Source: Bacteroidales bacterium
GTDB lineage: Bacteria > Bacteroidota > Bacteroidia > Bacteroidales > Muribaculaceae
Assembly (NCBI GenBank): GCA_030524805.1
Contig: JAUNFY010000003.1
Span: 18,228 to 82,227, forward strand
DNA: 64,000 bases
Direction of reading: 5' to 3'
Positions 44,859 through 55,696 of the stretch are shown one piece after another; position 1 is the stretch's first letter, and each line of letters begins with the position of its first letter. The notes below the pieces were generated by a model, which was not told where the DNA came from, ran no database searches, and saw only the letters and a program-made list of their open reading frames with translations. Both the position numbers and the translations under genes were made by a program.

Positions 44859-45290
44859 ATGCTTAAGGATATTCTTTCCATAACCGGACGTCCCGGTCTT
44901 TTCAAAATTCTCAGTTCCAGCAAAAGAACTCTTGTAGTTGAGGATCTCACGAGTAAAAAACGTTTCCCTCTCGGTCAGCGCGACAGAGTGGTGTGTCTCG
45001 GCGACATCGCTATGTACACCACAGGTGAGGACCTTCCTCTCGGTGAGATTCTCGACCGCGTATATGCTGTGGAAAACGGACAGCCCATCGAAGTGAAACC
45101 GATGGACAACGATGCGCTCCGTGAAGAATTCGCAAAGGCTGTGGCAGACTTCGATCGTGAAAGGGTATATCCCTCCGACATCAAAAAACTTTTCAATTGG
45201 TATAATCTTCTGATTGGCCAGGGCTATAGCAAGTTTGCTGAGGCGGCTGCCGAAGAGGAAGGTGAATCAAGCGAAGAGGAGACTAAATAA
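44859..45290 (+). CDS. DUF5606 domain protein
   Basis: This small cytoplasmic protein of 143 residues begins MLKDILSITGRPGLFKIL, the DUF5606 signature, with a basic beta domain (about 1-75), a helical part (about 85-125: REEFAKAVADFDRERVY, then DIKKLFNWYNLL) and an acidic tail (EEEGESSEEE). It is conserved next to yajC/ybbR in Bacteroidetes but has no known function. Confidence 0.85.
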   Translation: MLKDILSITGRPGLFKILSSSKRTLVVEDLTSKKRFPLGQRDRVVCLGDIAMYTTGEDLPLGEILDRVYAVENGQPIEVKPMDNDALREEFAKAVADFDRERVYPSDIKKLFNWYNLLIGQGYSKFAEAAAEEEGESSEEETK

Positions 45291-45317
45291 TTATTCAACA
45301 ATTTAAATTCAGCGCTT

Positions 45318-46925
45318 ATGAAAAAAGTTTTTTTACTTGCTGCAGTCACCGCTGTCGGTATGCCCTCCGTTATGGCAGAGGTACCGGCTCCGGTAGAACT
45401 TGACAACGCATTCCTCTATGCAATGTCACCGAATGGTAAATATGCCGTGTCTTCGAATTCGTTCGGCATCAAGATCTACGATCTTGCAAATGGTCAGGAG
45501 TATGAATACTTCGACGAAACTGGTATGTCGATGGTTTCATGCGGCATCGGTAGCTGTGTCAGCGACAACGGTATCGTCCTCGGAAGCACCAACGATGAGT
45601 TGGCCCAATATTGGAAAGACGGCGAATGGTATGATCTTCCCCTCCCGTCTTCAGTCACCGGTGTTTGCCTGAGCAATGCCATCACTCCCGATGCTTCAAG
45701 AATCTGCGGCAACATCGGTCTTAATCCGCTCACTCTCGACGGCGATGCGCTCATGCAGGTGCCCGCAGTCTGGAACGCTACTGCCGACGGTTATTCCATG
45801 CCCATCATCCTTCCTTATCCCGAGAAGGATTTCACCGGACGTGTTCCCCAGTATGTTACAGCTGTCGACATGTCTGCTGATGGCAAGGTGATCGTGGGTC
45901 AGGTAACTAATGCCACCGGTATGATCAACTATCCTATTATCTATAAGGAAGCAGCCGACGGCACATGGAGCTATGAAATCGTCGACGAAGCATCGCTGAT
46001 TCCCGAGGGTGTTACTTTCGGCACATATCCCGGCGACGGCCCCACACGGCCCCAGCCCGAAGAGTTTATGAGCGCTGAGGAAGAGGAAGAATATAATGCT
46101 GCCTACCAGGCTTGGATTGATTCAGGCTATCAGAACGATCTCTTTCCCGAGGCTGTTGACTATATGACTGAAGAGGAAACGGCTGAGTATGAGGCCGCCA
46201 TGGCTGCTTTCAATGAGGAGTATATGGTATGGGAGGCTGCTTACTATGCTTGGTTTGATGCTCTTGAGCAGTGCCTCGATCGCATCCCTCAGTTCCTTTT
46301 CAACTCTATGAAGATGGGCCCCGACGGCAAGTACTTCGGCGGCACCGTCACTGTTGAGGAGCCGAGCGATGACTGGTGGAATGCTAAAGCCTACATTCAC
46401 ACTTGGATTGCTGATGTTGAGACTATGAAGTATACCAAATACAACCAGCAGGATGATCTCAACCTCACTTACCTCGGCAACAATGGCGTGGGGCTTGCTT
46501 CTACAAGCGTCTACACTTCAAGCCAGTCATGGGTTCTGGAGCACGGTGTTCCCCAGACCATGTACTACTGGATGTATAGCAAGTGTCCTGAATATGCCGT
46601 ATATATGAAAGACAACATGACTTTCGCTTATGAGGATTTCGATATGGAAACCGGCGAAATCACTGAGGTTGAAGAGCTCATGAGTGGCCGCGCTGTTTCC
46701 ACTCCCAATCTTGAGGTAATGGGTCTTACAGTGCAGAACATCTGGGACTACATGACCGATGGCGAGGCTTTCATCTTCAATGTGGCTGAGGCTTCAGCTG
46801 TAAACGGTATCGAGGCTGACAACAACGGTGAAACTGTCATCTACGACCTCCAGGGCCGTAAACTCAATAATGCGGAAGCCCCCGGCATCTACATCATCAA
46901 CGGCGAAAAGAAAGTGGTTCGTTAA
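45318..46925 (+). CDS. Secreted beta-propeller-like protein with acidic helical insert and C-terminal tail
   Basis: The protein has 535 residues and a signal peptide (about 1-20, VMAEV). Residues 27-215 contain repeated blocks such as AMSPNGKYAV, ITPDASRICG and DMSADGKVIVGQV, which recall HAF/WD-type extracellular propeller repeats. Residues about 254-330 form an acidic, Tyr/Ala/Trp-rich helical insert with two related units (SAEEEEEYNAAYQAW; TEEETAEYEAAMAAF). Another propeller-like block follows (KMGPDGKYFGG). The last 40 residues (NGIEADN, then IYDLQGRKLNN and GIYIINGEKKVV) resemble the C-terminal tails of many Bacteroidales secreted proteins and of the LRR protein at 61892-63070. Specific function is unknown. 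It follows DUF5606 by 27 bases; a terminator appears only at 47141. Confidence 0.75.
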   Translation: MKKVFLLAAVTAVGMPSVMAEVPAPVELDNAFLYAMSPNGKYAVSSNSFGIKIYDLANGQEYEYFDETGMSMVSCGIGSCVSDNGIVLGSTNDELAQYWKDGEWYDLPLPSSVTGVCLSNAITPDASRICGNIGLNPLTLDGDALMQVPAVWNATADGYSMPIILPYPEKDFTGRVPQYVTAVDMSADGKVIVGQVTNATGMINYPIIYKEAADGTWSYEIVDEASLIPEGVTFGTYPGDGPTRPQPEEFMSAEEEEEYNAAYQAWIDSGYQNDLFPEAVDYMTEEETAEYEAAMAAFNEEYMVWEAAYYAWFDALEQCLDRIPQFLFNSMKMGPDGKYFGGTVTVEEPSDDWWNAKAYIHTWIADVETMKYTKYNQQDDLNLTYLGNNGVGLASTSVYTSSQSWVLEHGVPQTMYYWMYSKCPEYAVYMKDNMTFAYEDFDMETGEITEVEELMSGRAVSTPNLEVMGLTVQNIWDYMTDGEAFIFNVAEASAVNGIEADNNGETVIYDLQGRKLNNAEAPGIYIINGEKKVVR

Positions 46926-46959
46926 TCATTTGCTCACCAAGTAGCTCGCAGAAATTAAT

Positions 46960-47077
46960 GATATGATAAATGCGAGATAATCTTGAGTCAGATTGGCTGC
47001 GGAGTGAAGGAGCTTAGCGAGCTAAGCGACTGAACGACAATGCCAATATGGCCAAGATTAGCCGCAGTTATCATATC
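46960..47077 (+). ncRNA. 118-base rod-like foldback element (3' UTR structure, small RNA or MITE-like repeat)
   Basis: The ends are a perfect 10-bp inverted repeat (46960-46969 with 47068-47077), continued by TGCG/CGCA (46971-46974 with 47063-47066), TAATCTTG/CAAGATTA (46978-46985 with 47053-47060) and ATTGGC/GCCAAT (46992-46997 with 47042-47047). The tip is GCTTAGC-GA-GCTAAGC (47012-47027). About 35 pairs lie on one axis with small internal loops. It is downstream of the secreted-protein gene and upstream of its terminator. Whether it acts as RNA or is a DNA repeat is unknown; the feature type is tentative. Confidence 0.5.
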
Positions 47078-47140
47078 AAGACACTTAATGGTGTCTGTGC
47101 ATATATGTCGTTTAATTTTTGTGAGCTACTTATCATAATT

Positions 47141-47170
47141 AAGGTCCGGCTAATCCCGGACCTTTTTTAT
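47141..47170 (+). terminator. Rho-independent terminator downstream of the foldback element
   Basis: A 9-bp stem (47141/47142-47149 with 47156-47164) with a 6-base loop is followed by TTTTTTATTA. It probably ends the nusB-to-secreted-protein transcript. Confidence 0.88.
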
Positions 47171-47205
47171 TACCTGGCAATTTAAAAATCGTTAAAGCTT
47201 CGACG

Positions 47206-47234
47206 CTTGTTGCATTCCGCTTGTTGTATTTTTG
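47206..47234 (+). promoter_or_regulatory. Probable promoter of htpG
   Basis: TATTTTTG (47227-47234) matches TAnnTTTG; CTTG at 47206-47209 is a poor -33 element with short (17-base) spacing. The start would be near 47241, about 90 bases before the chosen htpG ATG. Confidence 0.45.
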
Positions 47235-47329
47235 GCACGGTTTATGCTTATATCTTGTTTGATGAGTCGTTTCCGGCTCTCGCATGAATCATGACTGATA
47301 ATATAAAAAACTATAAAACCCAAAATATT

Positions 47330-49363
47330 ATGGCAACTGGAAAAATTGGGGTTACGACGGAAAACATTTTCCCCGTAATCAAAAAATTCCTTTACAGTGA
47401 TCATGAGATTTTCCTTCGCGAGCTCGTGAGCAACGCTGTGGATGCAACTCAGAAAATTCGCACTCTCTCATCTTTCGGAGAGTTTAAAGGAGAACTTGGC
47501 ACTCTTGATGTCAGGGTTTCTGTCGACAAGGAAAACGGAACGCTCACCGTTTCCGACCGCGGTATCGGTATGGACAGCGACGATGTTGACAAATACATCA
47601 ATCAGATCGCTTTCTCCGGTGCTGAAGAATTTCTGCAGAAATATAAAGACACCGCCAACAGTATCATAGGTCACTTCGGCCTCGGATTCTATTCCGCCTT
47701 CATGGTTTCGAAAAAAGTGGAGATCCGCTCGCTTTCCTACAAGGAAGGCGCAAAAGCTGTGCTCTGGACATGCGACGGAAGTCCGGAATACACCATGGAG
47801 GAATGCGACAAGGCCGACCGTGGCACTGACATCATCCTCTATCTCGACGACGACAGCAAGGAATTCCTCGAGCAGGCCAGAATTGACACATTGCTTACCA
47901 AATATTGCCGCTTCCTGCCGGTTCCCGTAATTTCCGGAAAGGTTCAGGAATGGAAAGACGGCAAGATGCAGGACACCGACAAAGACAAGGTCATCAATGC
48001 TACTGAGCCCCTCTGGACAAGAAAACCATCCGATCTGAAAGATGAGGATTACCTCAGGTTTTATCATGAACTTATGCCCGGTCAAGACGACCCGATGTTC
48101 TGGATTCACCTTAATGTAGATTATCCGTTCACTCTCACCGGTATTCTCTATTTCCCGAAGATCAAGAATGAGTTTGACGTCAGGAAAGACAGGATACAGC
48201 TCTATTGCAATCAGGTCTATGTGACAGATCAGGTGGAAGGTGTGGTGCCTGAATTCATGACCCTGATGCAGGGTGTGATCGACTCGCCCGACATCCCGCT
48301 TAACGTCAGCCGTAGCTATCTGCAGGCCGACACTGCCGTCAAGAAGATATCCGGCTACATTTCGAAGAAAGTGGCCGAGAAACTCGACTCCATGTTCAAG
48401 ACCGACCGCAAGGCCTTTGAAGAAAAATGGGATGATATCAAGGTGTTCATCGAGTATGGTATGCTCACCGATGAAAAGTTCTTCGAGTCGGCACGCAAGT
48501 TCTATCTCCTCAAGGATGTGGAAGGAAAATACTTCACTCTCGATGAATATCACACTCTCGTGGAGGGTGAGCAGAAAGACAAGGATGGTCGCCTCATTTA
48601 TCTGTATGCTACCGACAAGACTGCTCAGCACAGCTATATTCAGGCCGCTGAGGCAAAAGGCTACAGCGTCCTGCTTCTCGACGGTCAGCTTGAGCCGCAC
48701 ATGGTTGGGTTGCTCGAATCCAAACTTGAAAATGTAGGGTTCGTGCGCGTGGACAGCGATACTCCCGAGCGTCTCATACGCAAGAGCGACGAGAAGGCCT
48801 CCGGTCTCACTCCCGACGAGACTGAAGTGCTCACCATGCTTTTCAAGACGCAGATTCCGGAAGTGGATAACGCGCAGTTTATGGTTGGTTTCGAAGCCAT
48901 CGCACCCGATGCTGCCCCTGCCACTGTGACGCAGAATGAATTCATGCGCCGAATGAAAGATATGGCCGCTATGCAACCGGGAATGGCTTTCTATGGTGAT
49001 ATGCCGGCAAGCTATTCGCTTACTGTCAACACAGACCAGGCTGCCGTGAAGACAATCATTGCCGACACCAAGACTGCAATCGGTGCGGATGCCGAAAGGA
49101 TTCTCTCAGAAATCGCTGCTCTCAACGAAGAGATTTCGAAAGCTTCGAAAGAGGCTCAGGATAAGAAGGAACCGGCTCCTGAAATGAAGGAACAGAATGA
49201 CAAGGTTTCTCAACTCAGGGCTCAGTTGGAATCGGAAGTTGGCAAATATGCCGCCGGCCAGCCGAAGATCAAGCAGATCATCGACCTCGCCCTTCTTCAG
49301 AGCGGTCTGCTTAAAGGTGCCGCCCTTTCTGAATTTATCCGCCGCAGCGCAAGCCTTCTCTGA
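47330..49363 (+). CDS. htpG: Molecular chaperone HtpG (Hsp90)
   Basis: HtpG is the bacterial Hsp90, an ATP-dependent cytoplasmic chaperone. The GHKL ATPase domain has FLRELVSNAVDA with the catalytic Glu, DRGIGM, and GHFGLGFYSAFM. The middle domain contains the catalytic Arg segment NVSRSYLQAD, and the C-terminal dimerisation region ends at residue 677. The ATG at 47330 is chosen because MATGKIGVTTENIFPVIKKF matches the family start; an ATG at 47291 would add 13 residues. It is monocistronic and converges on radA with a shared terminator. Confidence 0.96.
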   Translation: MATGKIGVTTENIFPVIKKFLYSDHEIFLRELVSNAVDATQKIRTLSSFGEFKGELGTLDVRVSVDKENGTLTVSDRGIGMDSDDVDKYINQIAFSGAEEFLQKYKDTANSIIGHFGLGFYSAFMVSKKVEIRSLSYKEGAKAVLWTCDGSPEYTMEECDKADRGTDIILYLDDDSKEFLEQARIDTLLTKYCRFLPVPVISGKVQEWKDGKMQDTDKDKVINATEPLWTRKPSDLKDEDYLRFYHELMPGQDDPMFWIHLNVDYPFTLTGILYFPKIKNEFDVRKDRIQLYCNQVYVTDQVEGVVPEFMTLMQGVIDSPDIPLNVSRSYLQADTAVKKISGYISKKVAEKLDSMFKTDRKAFEEKWDDIKVFIEYGMLTDEKFFESARKFYLLKDVEGKYFTLDEYHTLVEGEQKDKDGRLIYLYATDKTAQHSYIQAAEAKGYSVLLLDGQLEPHMVGLLESKLENVGFVRVDSDTPERLIRKSDEKASGLTPDETEVLTMLFKTQIPEVDNAQFMVGFEAIAPDAAPATVTQNEFMRRMKDMAAMQPGMAFYGDMPASYSLTVNTDQAAVKTIIADTKTAIGADAERILSEIAALNEEISKASKEAQDKKEPAPEMKEQNDKVSQLRAQLESEVGKYAAGQPKIKQIIDLALLQSGLLKGAALSEFIRRSASLL

Positions 49364-49428
49364 TAGATCAATCTTCTGTGATAAATCCATAAAGTCACAA
49401 GACTTTTAATAAATCATACTTTATTACT

Positions 49429-49470
49429 CAAAAAAAGGAAAACGTCGCAATGGCGTTTTCCTTTTTTTTG
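49429..49470 (+). terminator. Bidirectional terminator between htpG and radA
   Basis: A 14-bp stem (49431-49444 with 49454-49467) is A-rich on the 5' side and T-rich on the 3' side, so it ends in T runs on both strands. It lies 66 bases past htpG and 43 past radA. Confidence 0.9.
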
Positions 49471-49512
49471 ATTATCAATGATGCCGGTTGGTGTCGGTGA
49501 TATCGCTGCCCG

Positions 49513-50883
49513 TTACTGTTGCTGGAAGATATGGCGGAATACATCCGTGACCTTGTTTACCTCTATGATGCGGATATTGAACTTGTCGTGTATTCCTTTC
49601 AGATTGCCGGTTGGGATGAATATGGTTTCAAACCCCAATTTGGCGGCTTCCGATACCCTTTGCTCAATCCTTGTCACGGTGCGTATCTCGCCCGACAGAC
49701 CCACCTCTCCGGCAAAAGCTGTGTTGCGGGGCACTGCGACATCGAAATTAGACGACATCACTGCAGCTACTACGGCAAGATCAAGTGCCGGATCCGTCAC
49801 CTTAAGGCCGCCGGCTATGTTGAGAAAGACGTCTTTCTGCCCAAGCTTGAAGCGTGCCCGCTTCTCAAGCACTGCCAGAAGCATGTTGAGGCGCCGCTGG
49901 TCGTAGCCGGTCACGGAGCGTTGCGGCGTGCCGTATGCGGCCGACGACACCAAAGCCTGCACCTCCACCAGAAATGGCCGGGCGCCGTCGATGGTCACGC
50001 CTATGGCGATTCCGCTCATGTCTTCATCACGGTTGTCGCTCAGAAGCATCTCCGAAGGATTCTTCACTTCGCGTAGTCCTTTCTCCACCATCTCGAATAT
50101 CCCGATTTCATTGGTGCTTCCGAACCTGTTTTTTATTGCGCGCAGAATCCTGTAGAGATATTGCCTGTCGCCCTCAAACTGAATCACGGTGTCAACGATA
50201 TGTTCAAGTACCTTAGGGCCGGCTATCGCACCGTCTTTGTTGATATGGCCGACAAGAATGACCGGAACTCCCGACTGCTTGGCATAGCGCAGAAGGGAAG
50301 CGGCGCATTCGCGCACCTGGCTCACGCTTCCGGCTGCCGATTCGATATCGGCTGATGCTATTGTCTGGATAGAATCTACAACTAAAAGTTGCGGCTTTAC
50401 GTTTTCAATCTGTGCGAATATTTTGTCGAGTTGGGTTTCGGTGAGGATATATGTGTTTTCCGACACCTTCCCCAGTCGGTCGGCCCTTAGCTTGAGTTGT
50501 GTCGCAGATTCCTCGCCGCTCACGTAAAGGATTCTCCTGCTTCTGATCGAAAGGATGTTCTGCAGCAGCAGGGTCGACTTGCCTATGCCCGGTTCACCTC
50601 CGAGCAGCGTGAGGCTGCCCGCTACCAGGCCGCCCCCCAGCACCCGGTTTAATTCGGCGGAAGGCATGACTACGCGTGGCTCGTCGAGAGGTTCTATTTC
50701 CGAAAGTTTGATCGGTCGCGAGCCTTCGGTGTCAAGCAGTCCCTTGTTGCGTCCCGTCTTTTTTGTAGACACTTTTTCTTCTACAAATGTATTCCATTCG
50801 CCGCATCCCGGACATCTTCCCATCCACTTGGGCGATTCATGGCCGCAATTACTGCAAAAATATACGCTTTTGGTCGTTTTCAT
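49513..50883 (-). CDS. radA: DNA repair protein RadA
   Basis: RadA (Sms) is a RecA-related branch-migration helicase. It starts with the C4 zinc finger YFCSNCGHESPKWMGRCPGCG (Cys pairs at about 10/13 and 25/28), has Walker A GGEPGIGKSTLL near residue 96, Walker B LLVVDSIQT, the RadA-specific KNRFGSTNEIG near 254, and a C-terminal Lon-protease-like domain with GTPQRSVTGYD. The length of 456 is normal. It lies 39 bases downstream of the RNA methyltransferase gene. Confidence 0.96.
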   Translation of the reverse strand: MKTTKSVYFCSNCGHESPKWMGRCPGCGEWNTFVEEKVSTKKTGRNKGLLDTEGSRPIKLSEIEPLDEPRVVMPSAELNRVLGGGLVAGSLTLLGGEPGIGKSTLLLQNILSIRSRRILYVSGEESATQLKLRADRLGKVSENTYILTETQLDKIFAQIENVKPQLLVVDSIQTIASADIESAAGSVSQVRECAASLLRYAKQSGVPVILVGHINKDGAIAGPKVLEHIVDTVIQFEGDRQYLYRILRAIKNRFGSTNEIGIFEMVEKGLREVKNPSEMLLSDNRDEDMSGIAIGVTIDGARPFLVEVQALVSSAAYGTPQRSVTGYDQRRLNMLLAVLEKRARFKLGQKDVFLNIAGGLKVTDPALDLAVVAAVMSSNFDVAVPRNTAFAGEVGLSGEIRTVTRIEQRVSEAAKLGFETIFIPTGNLKGIHDKFNIRIIEVNKVTDVFRHIFQQQ

Positions 50884-50922
50884 CTGATAGTTTTTAGTGA
50901 AGTTTAAACAACTTCAGTTTTG

Positions 50923-51690
50923 TCAGGAATTGACGGTGATTTTTCTCATGAATTCTGCAAGGGTGATGGCTGTGGCAGCCGCCACATTGAGCGATTCGGC
51001 ATGCGGACCTTCCGCGTAGCTTGGAATGAGCAGCGGCATTGTCACTCTGCTCCTCACTTCCGCGCTCAGACCGTTGCCCTCGTTGCCCATCACTATGAAG
51101 GCCGGGGAGGAGAGGGGTGCATCGTAGATGTTGCGTCCGTCGAGCAATGTGCCGCATACGGGGATGTCGGGATGATTGTCGATTACTTCCTCAAGATTGG
51201 CCTGCACGAAATCGATCATGCCTACGGCTCCCATCGAAGACTGCACTGCCTTGGGATTATAAGGATCGGCGCACCCGGTGCCCAGTATCACCTGTCTGAT
51301 TCCAAACCAGGAGGCCGTACGCAGGATTGTGCCGAGATTGCCCGGATCCTGCACTGCATCCAGCAGAAGGGATATGGATTGCGATAATCCTGACTCGCTG
51401 AGTGTCTTTGCTGCCGGCATGCGATATACTGCTATGACCTCCGGCAAAGACTGCAGTTGCGATATTTTGCGCATGTCGCTCTCACTCACAGTGAATACCG
51501 GCAAGCCGGCATAAGCATCCATGCCTCCCTTCTCCGCATCCGACATTATTATGATTGCCTCGGTTTCGAAGAAAGGCAGGGTGTCGGATACGCATTTTTC
51601 ACCTTCGGCCAAAAACAATCCAAGTTTCTCCCTCTGTTTCCGGCTCCCGAGCCGGCTGTAAAGATTTATCTTGTTTTTTGAGAGTTCCAT
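50923..51690 (-). CDS. TrmH/SpoU-family RNA 2'-O-methyltransferase
   Basis: A 255-residue SPOUT methyltransferase. The N-domain is a ribosomal-L30-like substrate binder (RKQREKLGLFLAEGEKCV). Motif 1 is LLDAVQDPGNLGTILRTA, motif 2 FIVMGNEGNGLS, motif 3 HAESLNVAAATAITLAEF. The exact RNA target is unknown; such proteins are commonly annotated as RsmI-independent YsgA or RlmB-like enzymes. It is first in an operon with radA. Confidence 0.9.
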   Translation of the reverse strand: MELSKNKINLYSRLGSRKQREKLGLFLAEGEKCVSDTLPFFETEAIIIMSDAEKGGMDAYAGLPVFTVSESDMRKISQLQSLPEVIAVYRMPAAKTLSESGLSQSISLLLDAVQDPGNLGTILRTASWFGIRQVILGTGCADPYNPKAVQSSMGAVGMIDFVQANLEEVIDNHPDIPVCGTLLDGRNIYDAPLSSPAFIVMGNEGNGLSAEVRSRVTMPLLIPSYAEGPHAESLNVAAATAITLAEFMRKITVNS

Positions 51691-51839
51691 TTAAGTCGCT
51701 TTTGATAACGTTAACCTCAAGTTTCTCCGGTTGGAAAAACTTTATGCTAAATTAATAAAAAAAATCAACTTCCGCAAACGATTGACTGCGTTTGATAATT
51801 TTTGCGCTCCGTTTTGTAAGTTTCGTTAAATAAAAATAA

Positions 51840-51886
51840 AAAAGACCTCAGATCACCCCTCATAGAGGTATCTGAGGTCTTTTATT
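51840..51886 (-). terminator. Terminator of the PepSY-like gene
   Basis: A 14-bp perfect stem (51840-51853 with 51870-51883) is followed on the minus strand by TTATTTTTATT. It lies about 47 bases past the stop codon. Confidence 0.88.
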
Positions 51887-51932
51887 GAAGATGTTTAAAC
51901 TTCAAATGAGGATTAGCATACAGCAAGAAGGA

Positions 51933-52397
51933 TCAGTCATCCATCTTCATGCTCTTGAACCCTCCCAGACGATCGAATTTCAACTCCACTCCATCATTGA
52001 GTTCAACTTCAAAATATGTAGTTTTCTTTTCAATCGACACAATGAATGTTTCAGGGAAATTCTTCTTCACGTATGTTCGGATAGGCTTCAATATGATTCC
52101 TTCCGGCACCTCCTTTGTCTTGCAGTCTACCGATGTCCACTGCCCCTTTTTGTTGAATTCGATTTTGGTGCCGTTCACGAGTTTCACGTCGTAGTCTGTC
52201 GGACGCAGAAGATGCGTGTCGGTTTTCACCATGCTCACCCTTGCTTTTGGGAAATATTTGGTAAGGAATTCCTGGGCTGTCTGTGGCAGGTCGTTGCGGT
52301 TGATTGAATATTTGTCTGCTGCGGCTGCGGAAAATGTCACCATCATCACTGCCAGCAGCGACATCATCACTGTGCAAACTTTCTTCATAGCATTCAT
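51933..52397 (-). CDS. Exported PepSY-like (DUF2874-type) domain protein
   Basis: The 154-residue protein has a signal peptide (about 1-27, ending SAAAADK). The rest is two short PepSY-like repeats: LPQTAQEFLTKYFPKARVS with YDVKLVNGTKIEFNKKGQW, and IRTYVKKNFPETFIVSIE with YFEVELNDGVELKFDRLGG. This repeated pattern is typical of Bacteroidetes periplasmic PepSY-like proteins of unknown function. Start at 52397; a second ATG three codons later (52388) is equally possible. Confidence 0.82.
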   Translation of the reverse strand: MNAMKKVCTVMMSLLAVMMVTFSAAAADKYSINRNDLPQTAQEFLTKYFPKARVSMVKTDTHLLRPTDYDVKLVNGTKIEFNKKGQWTSVDCKTKEVPEGIILKPIRTYVKKNFPETFIVSIEKKTTYFEVELNDGVELKFDRLGGFKSMKMDD

Positions 52398-52478
52398 GAT
52401 TTTTTCAGATTAAGATTCATATCAATAATTAAACGTCCTCTGTTCCGAATGGTTCAATAGTAGTTGAAGCCGGCGGAT

Positions 52479-52512
52479 AAAAAAAGTGTCAGGGCGATGT
52501 TCCCTGACACTT
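52479..52512 (-). terminator. Terminator of the xylanase-esterase gene
   Basis: An 11-bp stem (52484-52494 with 52502-52512) with a 7-base loop is followed on the minus strand by TTTTTATCC. It lies about 26 bases past the stop codon. Confidence 0.88.
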
Positions 52513-52537
52513 CCTATAATATTTATTCCCCCCTTTC

Positions 52538-54742
<2,205 letters not shown>

Positions 54743-54750
54743 CTACTCTG

Positions 54751-54781
54751 CAAATTTAACACATTTTTTTAACATCACAAA
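54751..54781 (-). promoter_or_regulatory. Promoter of the xylanase-esterase gene
   Basis: On the minus strand TTTG (54781-54778) and TAAATTTG (54758-54751) are 19 bases apart, about 63 bases upstream of the ATG. Confidence 0.75.
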
Positions 54782-55014
54782 AAGTTTTGAGAAAAACACC
54801 CCGATTTCCAAAGACTATAAAGGGTTAAAATCTTCTAAAGAGAAAAGAAAAGTCTCAAGAGCAAAAGAAGAATATAAAAAGCAAAAGAAATCAAGTCAAC
54901 CTTTTCAGCAAAAGTGCGAGTATAATCAGAGTATAAGGTGAGTCCATAAATTCCATATCCCGCATCTCGTCTCCCGGTATTATCCCATATCCTTCATTAT
55001 TTTTTTGAGGAATA

Positions 55015-55046
55015 TTTGGAGTTTTCATTTTATTTATATAATTTTG
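55015..55046 (+). promoter_or_regulatory. Promoter of the TetR-efflux operon
   Basis: TTTG (55015-55018) and TAATTTTG (55039-55046) are 20 bases apart. The start would be near 55053, inside the inverted repeat at 55049-55064. This rules out the upstream in-frame ATG at 55016 as the translation start. Confidence 0.78.
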
Positions 55047-55048
55047 CC

Positions 55049-55064
55049 TTAACAAAATTGTTAA
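55049..55064 (+). promoter_or_regulatory. Candidate operator of the TetR regulator
   Basis: TTAACAAAATTGTTAA is a perfect 7-bp inverted repeat around AA. It begins two bases after the -7 element and spans the predicted transcription start, the usual place for a TetR-family autorepression site. Confidence 0.55.
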
Positions 55065-55069
55065 TCAAT

Positions 55070-55696
55070 ATGGATAAACAGGAAAGTAAAACATCTGTCG
55101 ACACCGAACAGCTTATACTTCAGGCTGCTGCAAAAGAATTTGCCACTAAAGGATTCGATGGTGCACGCACTTCGGCCATTGCTGCCGAAGCCGGAGTCAC
55201 TCACGCCATGCTCCACTACTACTTCCGGACAAAAGAAAAACTTTTTGAGAGGATTTTCAAAGACAAACTTCAGTTCCTGATGAATATGGTGCTCTCTCCA
55301 ATCATCAATTCCGGCAGTTCCATAAAAGAAAAGGTTCGTTCAGGCATTGAGGCACACTTCGATTTTCTCTGTCGCAACCGTGAATTGCCGGTCTTCTTCA
55401 TCACTACCATCAATTCCCGCCCCGAGTCATACGCCAGGGTTGTGGAACAGATGTCGCAGGAGGTTAATTGCCGTTTGGCCGACTTGCAACGTGAACTCGA
55501 CAAAGGATATGCAAATGGTGAGATTGCCGAGATCGAGGCGCGTGCGCTGGCGATTGATGTGGCTTCACTCAATGCCTTTCCGTTTTTGGCTGCTCCAATC
55601 ATGATGCCGGTGATGGGATTTCAGGATATGGATCAGTACCTCGCCGCCAGAAGGAAGGAAAATGTGGAAATAATCATGAAAAGACTATCACTATGA
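55070..55696 (+). CDS. TetR/AcrR-family regulator of the efflux operon
   Basis: The 208-residue protein has a TetR N-terminal helix-turn-helix (QLILQAAAKEFATKGFDGARTSAIAAEAGVT in two motifs, then MLHYYFRTKEKLFERIF, about residues 13-62) and a helical ligand-binding domain. ATG at 55070 is chosen because the promoter at 55015-55046 overlaps the earlier in-frame ATG. It overlaps the TolC gene by four bases. The order TetR, then HlyD, two ATPases and two permeases resembles cecR-ybhGFSR of E. coli, where CecR controls the exporter; the same role is inferred here. The operator candidate is at 55049-55064. Confidence 0.9.
   Translation: MDKQESKTSVDTEQLILQAAAKEFATKGFDGARTSAIAAEAGVTHAMLHYYFRTKEKLFERIFKDKLQFLMNMVLSPIINSGSSIKEKVRSGIEAHFDFLCRNRELPVFFITTINSRPESYARVVEQMSQEVNCRLADLQRELDKGYANGEIAEIEARALAIDVASLNAFPFLAAPIMMPVMGFQDMDQYLAARRKENVEIIMKRLSL

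Larger units (their letters stand above)
46926..47329 (+). other. Intergenic region between the secreted-protein gene and htpG
   Basis: It contains a 118-base foldback element (46960-47077), a terminator (47141-47170) and the htpG promoter region (47206-47234). No coding frame is supported. The secreted-protein transcript would carry a 3' untranslated region of about 215 bases that includes the foldback element. Confidence 0.7.
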
